From positions 62,001 through 126,000 of the forward strand of contig CAWIBX010000006.1 in NCBI GenBank assembly GCA_963834405.1: 64,000 nucleotides of DNA, written 5' to 3'. Shown here one piece after another: positions 16,867-25,923 of this stretch; the first letter of the stretch is position 1, and every line of letters begins with the position of its first letter. The notes under the pieces were generated by a model. The model was not told the DNA's origin. It did no database searches and worked only from the letters and a program-made list of their open reading frames with translations. A program made the position numbers and the translations under genes. Origin of the DNA: Bog-473 sp963834405 (GTDB lineage: Bacteria; Actinomycetota; Acidimicrobiia; Acidimicrobiales; RAAP-2).

Positions 16867-17112
16867 GGCCAGCCGGCGGTAGGGATCGGACTCGTGGATC
16901 ACCTGTTCGGGGTCGCCCACGACGAGCCCGACCCCCTCGTGCGCCATCTGGTATGTGGAGCCCTTCCTCCAGTCCGAACGGAAGCTCTTCTCACCAGCCC
17001 TTGGTGCCGCGTTCATAAGGGTGGGGTGGGTGACGCCCTCCCAGACCCGCTCGGGTGTTGGAGCGCTCCTCGAGCTTGGTTCCGATCGGCTCGGCCACGT
17101 CCTCCTGAACAC
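16867..17112 (-). pseudogene. AHSA1/SRPBCC-like gene interrupted by the IS21 element
   Basis: The reverse frame reads ERVWEGVTHP, then SDWRKGSTYQM, VVGDPEQVIHESDPYRRLA, matching Aha1-type START-fold proteins that bind hydrophobic ligands. The frame stops at the IS21 end. The continuation FTWHTITPEWV lies on the far side of the element at 14429-14462, in frame across one GGCCA. After that the gene is cut by the junction with repeat R1, so the C-terminal half is lost. Thus the gene was truncated by rearrangement and also hit by IS21. The segment between ERVWEGVTHP and SDW is also unlike the family. Confidence 0.8.
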
Positions 17113-17332
17113 CTACCTCACGGCAGGACTCAGGAGAGGGACCACCACCTCACTTCAACAGACTTGGGGACACGGTCGCAGTCCGCGCTCCTAGTCCTCT
17201 TCATTCTTAAGTGATCGGTTGCACGCCCTAATGACGCTCCAGATCATCGGCGATCTGAACCTCACTTCCCGCCACTAGGCCCGACGACGCTTCGAACGCG
17301 TCTTCCCAGACGGAGGTTTCACGGAAGATGGA

Positions 17333-17638
17333 TCACTCGGAGCGGCCATCGAGCCAAACCGTCCAGGCCCGTACGTCCTTGATCCGCAGAATATGCGTAG
17401 GCCCCCAGGGGTCGGCATTAAGGATCGACCGCACATGTTCTTCGTCGGCTGCTTGCATCGCGATAAGCGCGACGACCTGGGGATCGTCGTCTTGGATGGG
17501 CCCGCCCAGCACGACGATGCCCCGGGCGACGAGGTCATCGAAGTAACGGGCATGCTCGGCCCACAGCTCCTGCTCTCGTGGTCCGACGTCCGGGTCCCAC
17601 TTCGGTCCCTTCGCCGTCCGAACGGCAAACATCGCCAT
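17333..17638 (-). CDS. YCII-family protein
   Basis: This 101-residue protein begins MAMFAVRTAKGPKWDPDVGP and contains WAEHARYFDDLVARGIVVLGGPI, with the conserved histidine and the GP motif of the YCII ferredoxin-like fold. The ending, HILRIKDVRAWTVWLDGR, is also typical. YCII domains act as dehalogenase- or isomerase-like enzymes, but for most the substrate is unknown. The ATG at 17638 was chosen because CCTCCT (AGGAGG on the minus strand) lies 5 nt upstream. It lies among SRPBCC and other YCII remnants, which often accompany ECF sigma factors. Confidence 0.82.
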   Translation of the reverse strand: MAMFAVRTAKGPKWDPDVGPREQELWAEHARYFDDLVARGIVVLGGPIQDDDPQVVALIAMQAADEEHVRSILNADPWGPTHILRIKDVRAWTVWLDGRSE

Positions 17639-17866
17639 GATGACCTCCTGACCGAGCCACAGACTCATCGGCGGTGGCGAGCGGCCCGATACTCGCCTCA
17701 ATTCCAACCGTTCCAGTCACGATCGACGTCACTTCGGTCCTCGAGCGGGTGGCAGCGTTTCAATGGAGCCGAAAGCTCGCACGCCTCGCTTGGTCGCCAT
17801 CAGTACCGTATGAACGCTCAACTAAACTCGCGTGTCGTATGTGGTCTTCGTCCCTCTCGGCGGTCC

Positions 17867-18204
17867 CTAACCACCTCCGAGGGTGGGACGGATCTCGATG
17901 GATCCGTATGTGGCTGCCGGAATGCGGGCGGCCCACGCCAGGGCGTCATCGAGGCTGGTGCAATCGATGAGGAAGTAGTTGGGCTGGAGGTGTCATCCCC
18001 ATCGCTTAAGGGCGGCCCGTCATCCACCTTCGACGTACCGGCGGTCACTCGCACGGTCTTGGAGTCGCTCGGGGCAGCGAGCAGACCCATGTCGACGTAA
18101 ACGCCTGCCTCTCCCATCGCCCTCCCCAGGAGCGGATATTGGGCAGCGGCGTCAGGGCCTGGGGTGAGGCCGCGGTCCAAATATGCCAAGCACATGAATT
18201 TCAT
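17867..18204 (-). pseudogene. YCII/DGPF-domain protein, frameshifted
   Basis: The first 60 or so residues (MKFMCLAYLDRGLTPGPDAA, then GLLAAPSDSKTVRV and DDGPPLSDG) match DGPF/YCII proteins that are usually linked to ECF sigma factors. The expected end, NYFLIDCTSLDDALAWAARI followed by YGSIEIRPTLGGG and a stop at 17867, is in another frame. The shift lies at about 17985-18000, and a TGA in the second frame just before it rules out simple read-through. The start at 18204 follows AAGGAG with a 7-nt gap. As it stands the gene is probably inactive. Confidence 0.82.
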
Positions 18205-18341
18205 TGTCAATCTCCTTTCGCCTTAGAGGATCCGAGATGGATCATCTGCTTTACGACGATCTGCTCCCACCACTTAGAACACCGGACGACCATCAAATTC
18301 ATCGATGAATCCAAGTGATCTCGTCTTCCGCAGGCGACAGA

Positions 18342-18815
18342 TCACGAGATCACCAATTCGCTGAGATGGGCCAGTGAGCTGTCGAGGTGATCAGGCGAGA
18401 ACGGGGGGAACTGGCCCTGTCGGCGCGCCTCGTCGGGTACAGCCGACCAATCGTAAGAGAGCCTGACCTCGGTGTCGGACGGCCCGAGCGCAGCCAAGTC
18501 GTAGCGCCAGATCCAGCCACCAAATCGGACCTTGCCGTCACCCGGGTCGTAACCCGGTTCCCAGGAGATGGCGCGTGGCGGATCGAACACCTCGACGCGA
18601 TTGATCATCTCGTAGTCCCCATTCGGATGATTGGCGTGGTACATGCCCATCCGAAACAGCTGCCCCGGTGCGCTGATCGGTTCCCTGTCGAGCGGTTCTC
18701 GGACCCAACCGGTCCCGTCGATTGCGGCGTGCCGTGCCGGATCCGCGAGCACTGCGAAGATGGTCTCAGCTGAGGCCTTGATCGTGGTGGTAGTGGTCAG
18801 AATCTCGTTGGTCAT
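18342..18815 (-). CDS. SRPBCC-family (polyketide cyclase/START-fold) protein
   Basis: This 157-residue protein has the START-like pattern: TTTIKASAETIFAVLADPARHAAIDG at the N-terminus, a central ISAPGQLFRMGMYHAN and a C-terminal helix (SPDHLDSSLAHLSELV). RISWEPGY-like and RLSYDWSAVP strands line the expected cavity. Members bind or transform hydrophobic ligands; no catalytic assignment is possible. The gene is intact and lies next to a broken ECF sigma tail and two YCII genes, all on the minus strand. Confidence 0.82.
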   Translation of the reverse strand: MTNEILTTTTTIKASAETIFAVLADPARHAAIDGTGWVREPLDREPISAPGQLFRMGMYHANHPNGDYEMINRVEVFDPPRAISWEPGYDPGDGKVRFGGWIWRYDLAALGPSDTEVRLSYDWSAVPDEARRQGQFPPFSPDHLDSSLAHLSELVIS

Positions 18816-18831
18816 GACTGTCTCCTCTATT

Positions 18832-19071
18832 GAGATGTCGTGCGGATATGTGATGGTCCGCGGGAGGCCGAATGTGCGAACAAGCTCTTGTCACCGAACC
18901 TCGTGAATGACGACACGCGATCACCCGCGAACGACACACCGATGATCCCACTCGCTCGATAGATGTCAGCGTGTGGTCCGGACCGTAGTAGCCCAATGCC
19001 AGAGCGTTGTCGGCTCTCGTTTGGACCACCTTGACATCCTCGCCCCGGACCCGACGTCGAAAGTAGCGCAA
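18832..19071 (-). pseudogene. C-terminal SnoaL-like remnant of an ECF sigma factor
   Basis: Translating the reverse strand in shifting frames gives VVQTRADNALALGYYGPD, then DIYRASGIIGVSF, SSFTRFGDKSLFAH and FGLPRTITYPH. These match the last 60 residues of the intact ECF factor at 28164-29156 (LVPTRANNQPAYGYYLPDP ... FGDRGLLARFGLPRTVTSP). At least two frameshifts break it, and the sigma-2 and sigma-4 domains are absent. It is a relic of a second sigma gene next to the SRPBCC and YCII genes. Confidence 0.7.
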
Positions 19072-19080
19072 TGCGACAGC

Positions 19081-19794
19081 TCATGGCTTCGATGGGAACA
19101 GCACTTCGGACTGGTCCTTCGCTCGATCATGGAGTCGTCGTTGCCAGTGCTGGCTCACAATGACAGATGCGACTCCAACGGCGCCGCCGATTACCACGGC
19201 GAGAGCTATGGGTAGCCCAAGCGCATCGGCGCCGAACGCCACAGCGCTCCCTCCAACGACCGCATTGAGAACCCCCACCATCCCGCCGAGAGTGAAGTAC
19301 AGCTGCGAGCTGCTTGGGCGAGTGATACCCATGTTTGCCGCCACCCCAGCTACATCGTCATGGGCACCGAGGGCGAAGTAGTGAGAATAATTTCCAGCTA
19401 CCTCCCGGTAGTAGCTGCGGATCCGGTTGATCGCCCGCCCGTAGAACAGATCCTCGATGGAAGACTGAACGACACGGACGAACGTGAACGTTCCCACCAC
19501 GTACAACGTGGGTAACACGACCAGCACGAAGATACCGAAGCTGTGGCCGCGCTTCGTGGATTCGGCGAGAAGGCCTAGCGCGACCAAGCTGGCCGAGAGC
19601 GAGCCTAGATACAGGGCGGCCCGCGCTGTTGACTCGCTAACCGTGTTGGCCCGGGCACCTTGCAAGGTGAAATGTTCGGTGGTCAACATCGTCAGCAGCG
19701 CCTGGCGGTCCGGTCCATCGAGTGGTGGCCGGAGCCGTGCCTCGGCGTTGAGGTCGTGCTCATCCGATGAGGAGTGGCTCACTATCGGTTCCAT
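19081..19794 (-). CDS. Membrane protein of unknown function
   Basis: This 237-residue protein has a hydrophilic N-terminus of about 55 residues, then two hydrophobic segments near 60-80 and 88-108, a charged middle (SSIEDLFYGRAINRIRSYYREV) and two more hydrophobic segments near 170-190 and 195-215. This suggests four membrane spans. The region EHFTLQGARANTVSESTARAA occurs in many actinobacterial hypothetical proteins. I recognise no catalytic motif. It stands between a sigma relic and a broken hydrolase. Confidence 0.6.
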   Translation of the reverse strand: MEPIVSHSSSDEHDLNAEARLRPPLDGPDRQALLTMLTTEHFTLQGARANTVSESTARAALYLGSLSASLVALGLLAESTKRGHSFGIFVLVVLPTLYVVGTFTFVRVVQSSIEDLFYGRAINRIRSYYREVAGNYSHYFALGAHDDVAGVAANMGITRPSSSQLYFTLGGMVGVLNAVVGGSAVAFGADALGLPIALAVVIGGAVGVASVIVSQHWQRRLHDRAKDQSEVLFPSKP

Positions 19795-19939
19795 AGCACA
19801 GGTTCCGGACCATTTCGACTACTGGACAAACGCGCACGCCGAGGGCCTCTGATCGTTGTGCTCGCCACAACTACTACCTCCTGTCTCATGGGTTGGAACC
19901 AATAGAACCTCAGATGCACCTCTCCGCCGGCTCCGGAGT

Positions 19940-20851
19940 TCAAAGCGTCAGCCACTCGAGCGCTGCGGTGTACACCCGCTCGTCGCGGGCGGCGTCGAGG
20001 TGGTCGAGGCCGTCGAACAGCTCCACCTGCACGTGCTCGCCCAGCATGTCTCGAAAACGAAGGGCGGCCTCGGCGGGCACGTGCAGATCGCGTCCCGCCG
20101 CACACGAAGCTGATCGCCAGATCGCGGCGATAGGCGTCGAGGTGGGTCATCGGATCGAAAGCGTCGTAGAACCACTGCGCGTAACGGTCAGCCTCGCCCT
20201 GGTCGAGGACGACCTTCTGGTCGTCGAGCATCCGCATGCCAGGGCGCGTCCAGTCAGGGGTGGCGACGAGCGCGGTGACCCGCGTGATGCGCTCATCGGT
20301 GCCGGCCAGCGCGACCGCAATGTCCCCGCCCATCGACACGCCGCCAACGAAGCGGCGGCCGGCGTTTCCCAACTGCTGATCGGCCCAATCGAGCACCCGT
20401 AGCGACTCGAGCACCGTGCGTCCCGCCAGCGCCCACATCCGGGGGCGGAAGGCCCCGAGCACCTCCCGCCCGAGCTCCAACGGGTCCGTCCGTCGCTGCG
20501 GCGTCCGTGCCCAGGCGGGTCGAAGCTGACTGCCAGCAGGCCGCGGTCCGCCAGTTGGGTCAGCATCGGCTGCGTCTGTCCGGCGGAGCCACCGAGATGG
20601 GTCAGCCACAGCGCCAAACCGTCCGGCGCGTCGGCGGCCGCCCACCGCACCGGGATCCCGTCGACCTCATCGGTGGATTCGGTGATCTTTTGGATTGCGT
20701 TCTCCGATCGTGTGTGTGTCTGCGGCTGATTGTTTGTCTGGCGAGCGAGACTGCCGGTGCCGCCCTCGTTTGACGCCGCGTGCCGATGCCGCGTCAGCAA
20801 ACGTTTGACCGTTTCGCCGCCCGGCTTCTTAGTCAGTTCAGTGGGGCGCAT
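19940..20851 (-). pseudogene. Alpha/beta hydrolase with two frameshifts
   Basis: Three successive frames together give one hydrolase. Frame one reads EVDGIPVRWAAADAPDGLAL to SFDPPGHGRRSDG. Frame two has REVLGAFRPRMWALAGR and the nucleophile elbow GVSMGGDIAVALAG (Ser), and ends near FVCGG. Frame three has RDLHVPAEAALRFRDMLGEH and LFDGLDHLDAARDERVY with the catalytic His region, and stops at 19940. The shifts are near 20490 and 20090. The N-terminal boundary is uncertain: the ATG at 20851 overlaps the end of the dihydrofolate-reductase-like gene. In its present form it cannot make a full hydrolase. Confidence 0.78.
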
Positions 20852-21371
20852 AGGTGAGGATCACCGACCCGTTCTCCAGCCTCTTCTCGTCGATGAGGCT
20901 CAGGTGGAGCTTTGAGGTGTCCACGTCCTCGAACAGCCGTTGACCGTCACCTGCCACGACGGGCCTGATCCAGAAACGGAACTCGTCGACCAGGCGGTCT
21001 CGCACGAGCGTGTCGTCGAAGCGGCTGGTGCCGTACTTGATGAGGTCCTTGCCGGGCTCATCCTTCAGGCGGGCGATTGCACCGGATGGGTCGGGGCCGA
21101 GGAGGGTGGCATTCCATATGGTCTCGGTCAGTGAGCGAGATGCGACGTACTTGGGCATGGCGTTGATGAGGTCGATGTAGGGGTTGCCGGCGACGTGGCC
21201 CCAGAACGCGAATAACTTCTCGTAAGTCACCCGACCCATGACGAACGCGTCGTACTTACCCAGCTCCTCCATGGACAACGTCGCGTCCTCGTCGTCGAAG
21301 TTGGCCCAGCGTTCGGGCGCTTCGATGACGCCGTCGAGCGAGACGAGGGCCGATTCGATCAGTTTGCGCAT
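20838..21371 (-). CDS. Dihydrofolate reductase/RibD C-terminal-like protein
   Basis: This 177-residue protein begins with MRKLIESALVSLDGVIEAPE and contains YDAFVMGRVTYEKLFAFWG, NAMPKYVASRSL, KDLIKYGTSRF and WIRPVVAGDGQRLFED. This is the pattern of the standalone RibD-C/dihydrofolate-reductase-like family that binds NADPH. The substrate is not known; members are not the housekeeping folate enzyme. It is intact. A second family member lies at 30256-30831 in the opposite direction. Confidence 0.88.
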   Translation of the reverse strand: MRKLIESALVSLDGVIEAPERWANFDDEDATLSMEELGKYDAFVMGRVTYEKLFAFWGHVAGNPYIDLINAMPKYVASRSLTETIWNATLLGPDPSGAIARLKDEPGKDLIKYGTSRFDDTLVRDRLVDEFRFWIRPVVAGDGQRLFEDVDTSKLHLSLIDEKRLENGSVILTYAPH

Positions 21372-21469
21372 AGTCGTTCTCCCTTCTCAATTCGTTGATC
21401 TATGGTCACGGGGCCAAGCTTCGGAACCAGGCGCTCACACAGATGGCGATCGATACGCGGACGGTGAAG

Positions 21470-22169
21470 TCAGCGTACGGTGATCTCGCCCATGTCGATG
21501 GCGACCGCTGGGACCTGTTGGTCGTCGTCCAGCCAAGCCCGTCGGGTGGTGGGGATGATGATGCCCTCGACGTCGCGGTAATCGGTGGCGTAGAGCATGG
21601 CAGGCACCCCGCCGTTGACATCGATAGTGAAGTCGTGGCGGCGCAACAGACGATCCGGGCCAAAGCAAAAGACTGCTCACGGGTGTGGCTCTTGATGTGA
21701 TCAGGGAACGTAACCTTGAGGCGCCGCCACGTTTCTCCGTTGACCTCGATTGGGGCGTTCTCCTCGGTGACGAACCCGGGCCCGGTGTAGAGGAACGGCG
21801 TATTCAGATACGTCCACAAGGCCTCCCCGACGAAATAGACGAGATGAAGGTCGTACCACGGGGTCTCGAACTGGTGACCTTCAAACGCCTTCTCCGGTTC
21901 GTCGTGTACGTCGATGAGTCCGCCGTCACTGTGCCGCATCTCGACTCGGTCGGATTCGAAGACCGATTGTCTGTTCTGGCCGACAAAGTCCATTGTCAGC
22001 CGTTCCCGTGGGTGTCCACTTCGAAGCGAACGTCCTTGAGGGTGTCACCCTGGTTCTTGACGGACCAGACGGCCCCCGTGATGGAGGCGCCGACACTCAT
22101 CGACTTCACCTGATTCCATGTGTCCATGCCGCCGTGAGCTGCGACGGCGCTGTCAAGCAAACTGTTCAT
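21470..22169 (-). pseudogene. LolA-like conserved hypothetical protein with two frameshifts
   Basis: The start MNSLLDSAVAAHGGMDTWNQ follows AGGAGGAG. The frame ends after FEVDTHGNG at 21996, but continues in another frame as RLTMDFVGQNRQSVFESDRV to FPDHIKSHTREQ. It shifts again near 21665 to FCFGPDRLLRRHDFTIDVNG, and ends with AVAIDMGEITVR and a stop at 21470. The reconstructed 230-residue protein resembles conserved hypothetical proteins with an AHGG-x3-W start and a beta-rich lipoprotein-carrier-like fold. Both shifts make it inactive unless they are sequencing errors. Confidence 0.7.
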
Positions 22170-22288
22170 GTCTCCTCCTGGCGGAATATTCGGAGCTCCT
22201 GCATTACGGGGCTCGCTTGGTCGACCCCCGGAGTACTGGGACGGCGAGTACAGATCGACTTCACTGCCGAATCGGCGGGCGGCGGAGC

Positions 22289-23042
22289 TCACGCAAGAGG
22301 GCTGAGCTCCGTCGCGGTCAACGAGTAGGCGGCGTCGGAGTAGCTCTCGTCGGTGACAACGTTGGCAATGGTCTTGGCGAGATGTTCGGTCGTCAGAATG
22401 GGAGCGAGTTGCTCCTGAAAGGCCTTCGACGCTGATGCCGGCGCGTTGCGCATACGTCTCCACTCCTACCCGACCGAGGTCCGTTGCCGGAGTGAGCATG
22501 GGCAGAACGGCGACAAAGCGCACTCCGAGAGATCGCGATTCGGCCTCGGCGGCGGCGTGGGCGCTGATGAACCTCACGGTCGCCTTGGCACCCGCGTAAC
22601 CGCCACTGACGGGCGAGCCACGTAATGCCGCGCCACTCGAGATGATGGCCACCACCGAACCCGGTTCGAGCGGAGCCAGAAGACTGGCCTTCGCGAAGTT
22701 GAAGGCCTGGCGGACGTCCACATGCCAGTTGGTGCTGAACGTCTCCCAGGTCTGCTTGGGGAGCGGGCCGATCGGGGGCCTCGCGCCGGCGTTCAGGACC
22801 AGGGTATGGGGGCGGTACTCGGAGAACAGCCGTCGTGGCAGAGTCGGATCGGTGACGTCCGCGACCTCGGCGGTGAAGGCGCCCCCGAGGTGGTCACGGA
22901 GCTCATTGAGCAGGTCGGCGCTGCGGGCGACGCCCACAACGTGGGCGCCGCGCCCGGCCAGGGCGATGGCGGTTGCCCGACCGAACCCCTTGCTGGCGCC
23001 GGTGACGATGGCGGTGGTGCCTGAAAGGTCGCGTACAGCCAT
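22289..23042 (-). pseudogene. Short-chain dehydrogenase with C-terminal frameshift
   Basis: The start at 23042 follows AGGAGG. The protein has TGASKGFGRATAIAL (nucleotide binding), LVLNAGARPP, SGAALRGSPVSGGYAGAKA (active-site Ser and Tyr/Lys) and a proper SDR core to residue 200. Near 22430 the frame changes. The natural end KAFQEQLAPILTTEHLAKTI, then VTDESYSDAAYSLTATELS with a stop at 22289, lies in a different frame. Without the shift the original frame runs on into unrelated sequence to 21996. The catalytic core is complete, so some activity is conceivable. Confidence 0.8.
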
Positions 23043-23059
23043 TTGTGCTGCCTCCTGGT

Positions 23060-24730
23060 TCATGTGTGGTTGATCGGGTCGGCTGGATGTGAGACCAGCG
23101 CTGGGCCGGCCGGCGCGTGAGCAGAAATCTGTGGCGCATAAGCCAACTCCTCTGGAGCTACGGGTCGATCGGCGCGGCCGTTGGCGACCTCTCGCACTTG
23201 TGAGCGGGCGACTGCCTTAGCCATCTCGGCCCGTCGGATGAGCAGGAAGGTCACGGGGACGGCGACCAGACCGGTCAGGCCACAAACCCACAGGGCCCAC
23301 TCGAACCCACCCGTCAAAGCAGCGGCTGTTCCGTAGCCGTGATGGACGAGGGTCCGGAAGTGCGAGGCGGCGACGGATGACGCGACCGCTACTCCGATAG
23401 CGCCGCCCAGCTGCTGAGAAGTGTTGAGCAGACCGGAGGCGACCCCGGCGTCTCCCTCGCTGACCCCGGCGAGGGCGCCGATGGAGACCGGGATGAACGC
23501 GAATGCGGTGCCCATGCCGGCCACGAAGAACGGTCCAGCCAGGTCGTGCCAGAAGTTTCCGTCCGCCGTGATCTGGGTCGCCCACAAGATCCCGCCGCCG
23601 ATGAGCGCCATGCCGAAGGCCATGACCAGCTTGGCCGAGGTCTTGGTGACCAGCATCTGGGAGAGACCGGCGAAAGCGACCGAGGTAACCGACGCCGTCA
23701 GCCAGGCGAGGCCGGTCTTGAGGGCCGAGAACCCGAGTACCTGCTGCATGTACAAGGTGCCAACGAAGATGAAGGTGAAAAAGCTCGCCCCGAGCAAGAA
23801 GCCGACCGCGTTCGATCCGGCCACGGTACTCAGGCGGAACAGCCTCATAGGCAGCAGTGGTGCCTCGACGTTGGCCTCGACGAAGAGGAACGAGACGAGC
23901 AGAGCCACCGCAGTGGCGAGCATGCCCACGGTCTGGGTGGCGGTCCAGCCCACCTGAGGCGCCTGCGAGATGGCGTAGACCAAGACCACCAGTCCGGCCG
24001 TGATGGTGAGGGCTCCGAAGGGGTCATAGCACCGCCGCTCGCTGCGCAGCCGGCTCTCGGGCACGATCCTCGGGGTGAGAGCCAACGCGGCTGCGCCGAT
24101 CGGCACGTTGAAGAAGAAGATGTACTGCCAACCGACGTAGCGAGTGAGCAGGCCGCCGGCGAGCACCCCGATCGTCGCGCCCATGGCACCCATGGCGCCC
24201 CAGATGCCCAGGGCCTTGTTGCGCTCGGCCCCTTCGGGGAACATGTTCATCACGATCGAGAGGGCTGCGGGCAGCGTGATCGCCGCCCCGAGACCCTGGA
24301 TCCCGCGCATGACGATGAGGAAGGTGTCCGAGGTGGCCAGACCGCACGCCAGCGACGCCACGGTGAAGATGGCCAAACCGACCATGAGAAGTCGACGCCG
24401 ACCCAGCAGGTCGGCCGCGCGGCCCCCGAGGAGGAGGAAGCCTCCGAAGGTCAGCCCGTACGCCGTCACCACCCATTGCAGATCGGACTCGGGAAAATGG
24501 AGCTTCACCCCGATGGTCGGAAGGGCAACATTGACGACCGTGAGGTCCACGATGGTCATGAAGTACGCCACCACCAAGAGGGCGAACGCCCTCCAGCGCC
24601 GGCTCTCGGTTTGGGTGGGCCCTCCGGGCTTCAGTCTGCCCAGCCGAACAGATTCCTGGGGGATTGTCGCCAGATCGCGCTGTCGAGCTTCTACGAGCGC
24701 CTTCTGAGTGCTCAAGTGGGCCTGGGACAT
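23060..24730 (-). CDS. DHA2-type MFS drug exporter (14 membrane spans)
   Basis: This 556-residue major facilitator protein is of EmrB/QacA size. The first span region MTIVDLTVVNVALPTIG matches DHA2 motif D1, GGRAADLLGRRRLL is motif A, and motif C appears around GATIGVLAGGLLTRYVGW. It should extrude lipophilic drugs by proton antiport. The start follows AGGAGG. It lies directly downstream of sequence Q1 and is divergent from the two-component regulator at 25168, which may control it (inference). It is intact, unlike its neighbours. Confidence 0.93.
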   Translation of the reverse strand: MSQAHLSTQKALVEARQRDLATIPQESVRLGRLKPGGPTQTESRRWRAFALLVVAYFMTIVDLTVVNVALPTIGVKLHFPESDLQWVVTAYGLTFGGFLLLGGRAADLLGRRRLLMVGLAIFTVASLACGLATSDTFLIVMRGIQGLGAAITLPAALSIVMNMFPEGAERNKALGIWGAMGAMGATIGVLAGGLLTRYVGWQYIFFFNVPIGAAALALTPRIVPESRLRSERRCYDPFGALTITAGLVVLVYAISQAPQVGWTATQTVGMLATAVALLVSFLFVEANVEAPLLPMRLFRLSTVAGSNAVGFLLGASFFTFIFVGTLYMQQVLGFSALKTGLAWLTASVTSVAFAGLSQMLVTKTSAKLVMAFGMALIGGGILWATQITADGNFWHDLAGPFFVAGMGTAFAFIPVSIGALAGVSEGDAGVASGLLNTSQQLGGAIGVAVASSVAASHFRTLVHHGYGTAAALTGGFEWALWVCGLTGLVAVPVTFLLIRRAEMAKAVARSQVREVANGRADRPVAPEELAYAPQISAHAPAGPALVSHPADPINHT

Positions 24731-24743
24731 GTTACGCCTCCTA

Positions 24744-24830
24744 AGTCGCTGTTCGGGTCCTACGACTGTTCAAACACCCACTGGGTCCCAGATTGAGCGA
24801 TGAATCCGGGGCGCCGCCGGTGTTGCGACA
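24744..24830. repeat. Repeat Q1 upstream of the MFS gene
   Basis: About 85 bp beginning CGCTGTTCGGGTCCTACGAC and including GTTCAAACACCCA and GAGCGATGAATC closely match 28047-28130 in the same orientation. Here the copy is the 5' leader of the minus-strand MFS gene. Its twin is upstream of the plus-strand ECF sigma gene. The pair probably arose by duplication or recombination around the two-component system. Confidence 0.7.
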
Positions 24831-24954
24831 TTGCTTGCTCACGCCATTGAGCCTGTCTGCCAACTCGCCGCTTCCGAATGGCCACCGAACGGCTTGGTGG
24901 GTCACTGTCTTGGCTCGTCTTGGCGATTGCCGCACACTGGGTTTGGTAGTGGTT

Positions 24955-25280
24955 ACTTCGGTGGTCACATTGCAAGTGTGAGGGGGCGTGGTTGGGTTCC
25001 GCCAGTGCCTGGGACATGACTTCGAGATGCAGAAAGGCGCGTCGGGATATGCACTTTGCACAATCAGCTGGTCGAGACCCAAGCACCACGTGCGTCGGGG
25101 GTACGCGCCAGGATTTGCAACTACATCGCGTGATGACGTTTTGAGGGCAAGAGCGCATAATGGGTGGGTGCGAATGGAATCGTCCGAAGCGCCTCGAGTG
25201 ATCCGGGTCCTCGTGGCGGAGGACATGCGGATCCTGCGCGACACACTCGTGGCGGTGCTCAACCTCCAGGACGACATCGA
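24955..25280 (+). repeat. Repeat R2: promoter region and start of the intact response regulator
   Basis: This is the complete copy of the segment that also occurs at 14107-14428 and inverted at 29730-30116. It contains TATGCA-CTT-TGCACA (25048-25062), one mismatch from a perfect 15-bp palindrome and fully palindromic in the two other copies. Further on, CATAAT (25156-25161) lies six bases before the conserved GTG at 25168. The palindrome lies about 105 bp upstream of the start and is a likely operator; the binding protein is unknown. Confidence 0.72.
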
Positions 25281-25803
25281 AGTCATTGCAGAGGTCAGCG
25301 ATGGCGGGGCCATCGTGCCGGCTGCGCTGCGGGATAGACCGGACGTCGCCGTCGTTGACATCGACCTTCCCGGCGTCGACGGACTCACCGCGTCGGCGGA
25401 ACTACGCGAGCGCTGCCCCGACTGCAAGATTCTGATCTTGACCGTTCTGGGTAATCCCGGGAGCCTCCGCCGCGCGTTAGCCGTCCGGGTGGATGGCTTC
25501 TTGGTCAAAGACACGCCGGCCGCCCAGCTCGCCGAGGCGATACGAAAGATCGCTGCGGGCGAACGTGTCATTGACCAGCACCTGGCGTTGGCCGCTTTGG
25601 AGATCCCCGAAAGCCCGCTCTCGCTGCGCGAGACAGAGGTACTCAAGCTCTTTGCCACCGGTGCCGGCCCCGCCGAGATCGCAGCCAAGGTGCATCTCTC
25701 CTATGGCACAGTGCGCAACTACTTGGCCTCGGCAGTCACCAAGCTCGGTGCCCGTAACCGCGTGGACGCGGTGCGGATCGCAGCAGAATCCGGCTGGTTG
25801 TAG
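25168..25803 (+). CDS. NarL/FixJ-type response regulator
   Basis: This 211-residue protein has an N-terminal receiver with the acidic pocket E18/D19, the phospho-acceptor D64 in VVDIDLPGVDG, and the conserved Lys in VDGFLVKDTP. A LuxR helix-turn-helix follows at about 149-211 (SLRETEVLKLFATGAGPAEI, TVRNYLASAVTKLG). The GTG at 25168 is preferred over the ATG at 25174: GTG is conserved in all three copies of the upstream repeat and lies exactly six bases after a CATAAT -10 box, implying a leaderless transcript. Its partner is the histidine kinase that follows. Targets may include the divergent MFS exporter (inference). Confidence 0.92.
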   Translation: MRMESSEAPRVIRVLVAEDMRILRDTLVAVLNLQDDIEVIAEVSDGGAIVPAALRDRPDVAVVDIDLPGVDGLTASAELRERCPDCKILILTVLGNPGSLRRALAVRVDGFLVKDTPAAQLAEAIRKIAAGERVIDQHLALAALEIPESPLSLRETEVLKLFATGAGPAEIAAKVHLSYGTVRNYLASAVTKLGARNRVDAVRIAAESGWL

Positions 25804-25923
25804 CGTGCCCATCACGAGTTCACAACCAGCCGGAGGTTGTGAATTCGAACCACGTCGTCGCGCGGCAGGGCGGCTCCTCGCCGTGCCATCGACCGTCGGC
25901 AGCGCTTGGAGCCTCAGTTGACG

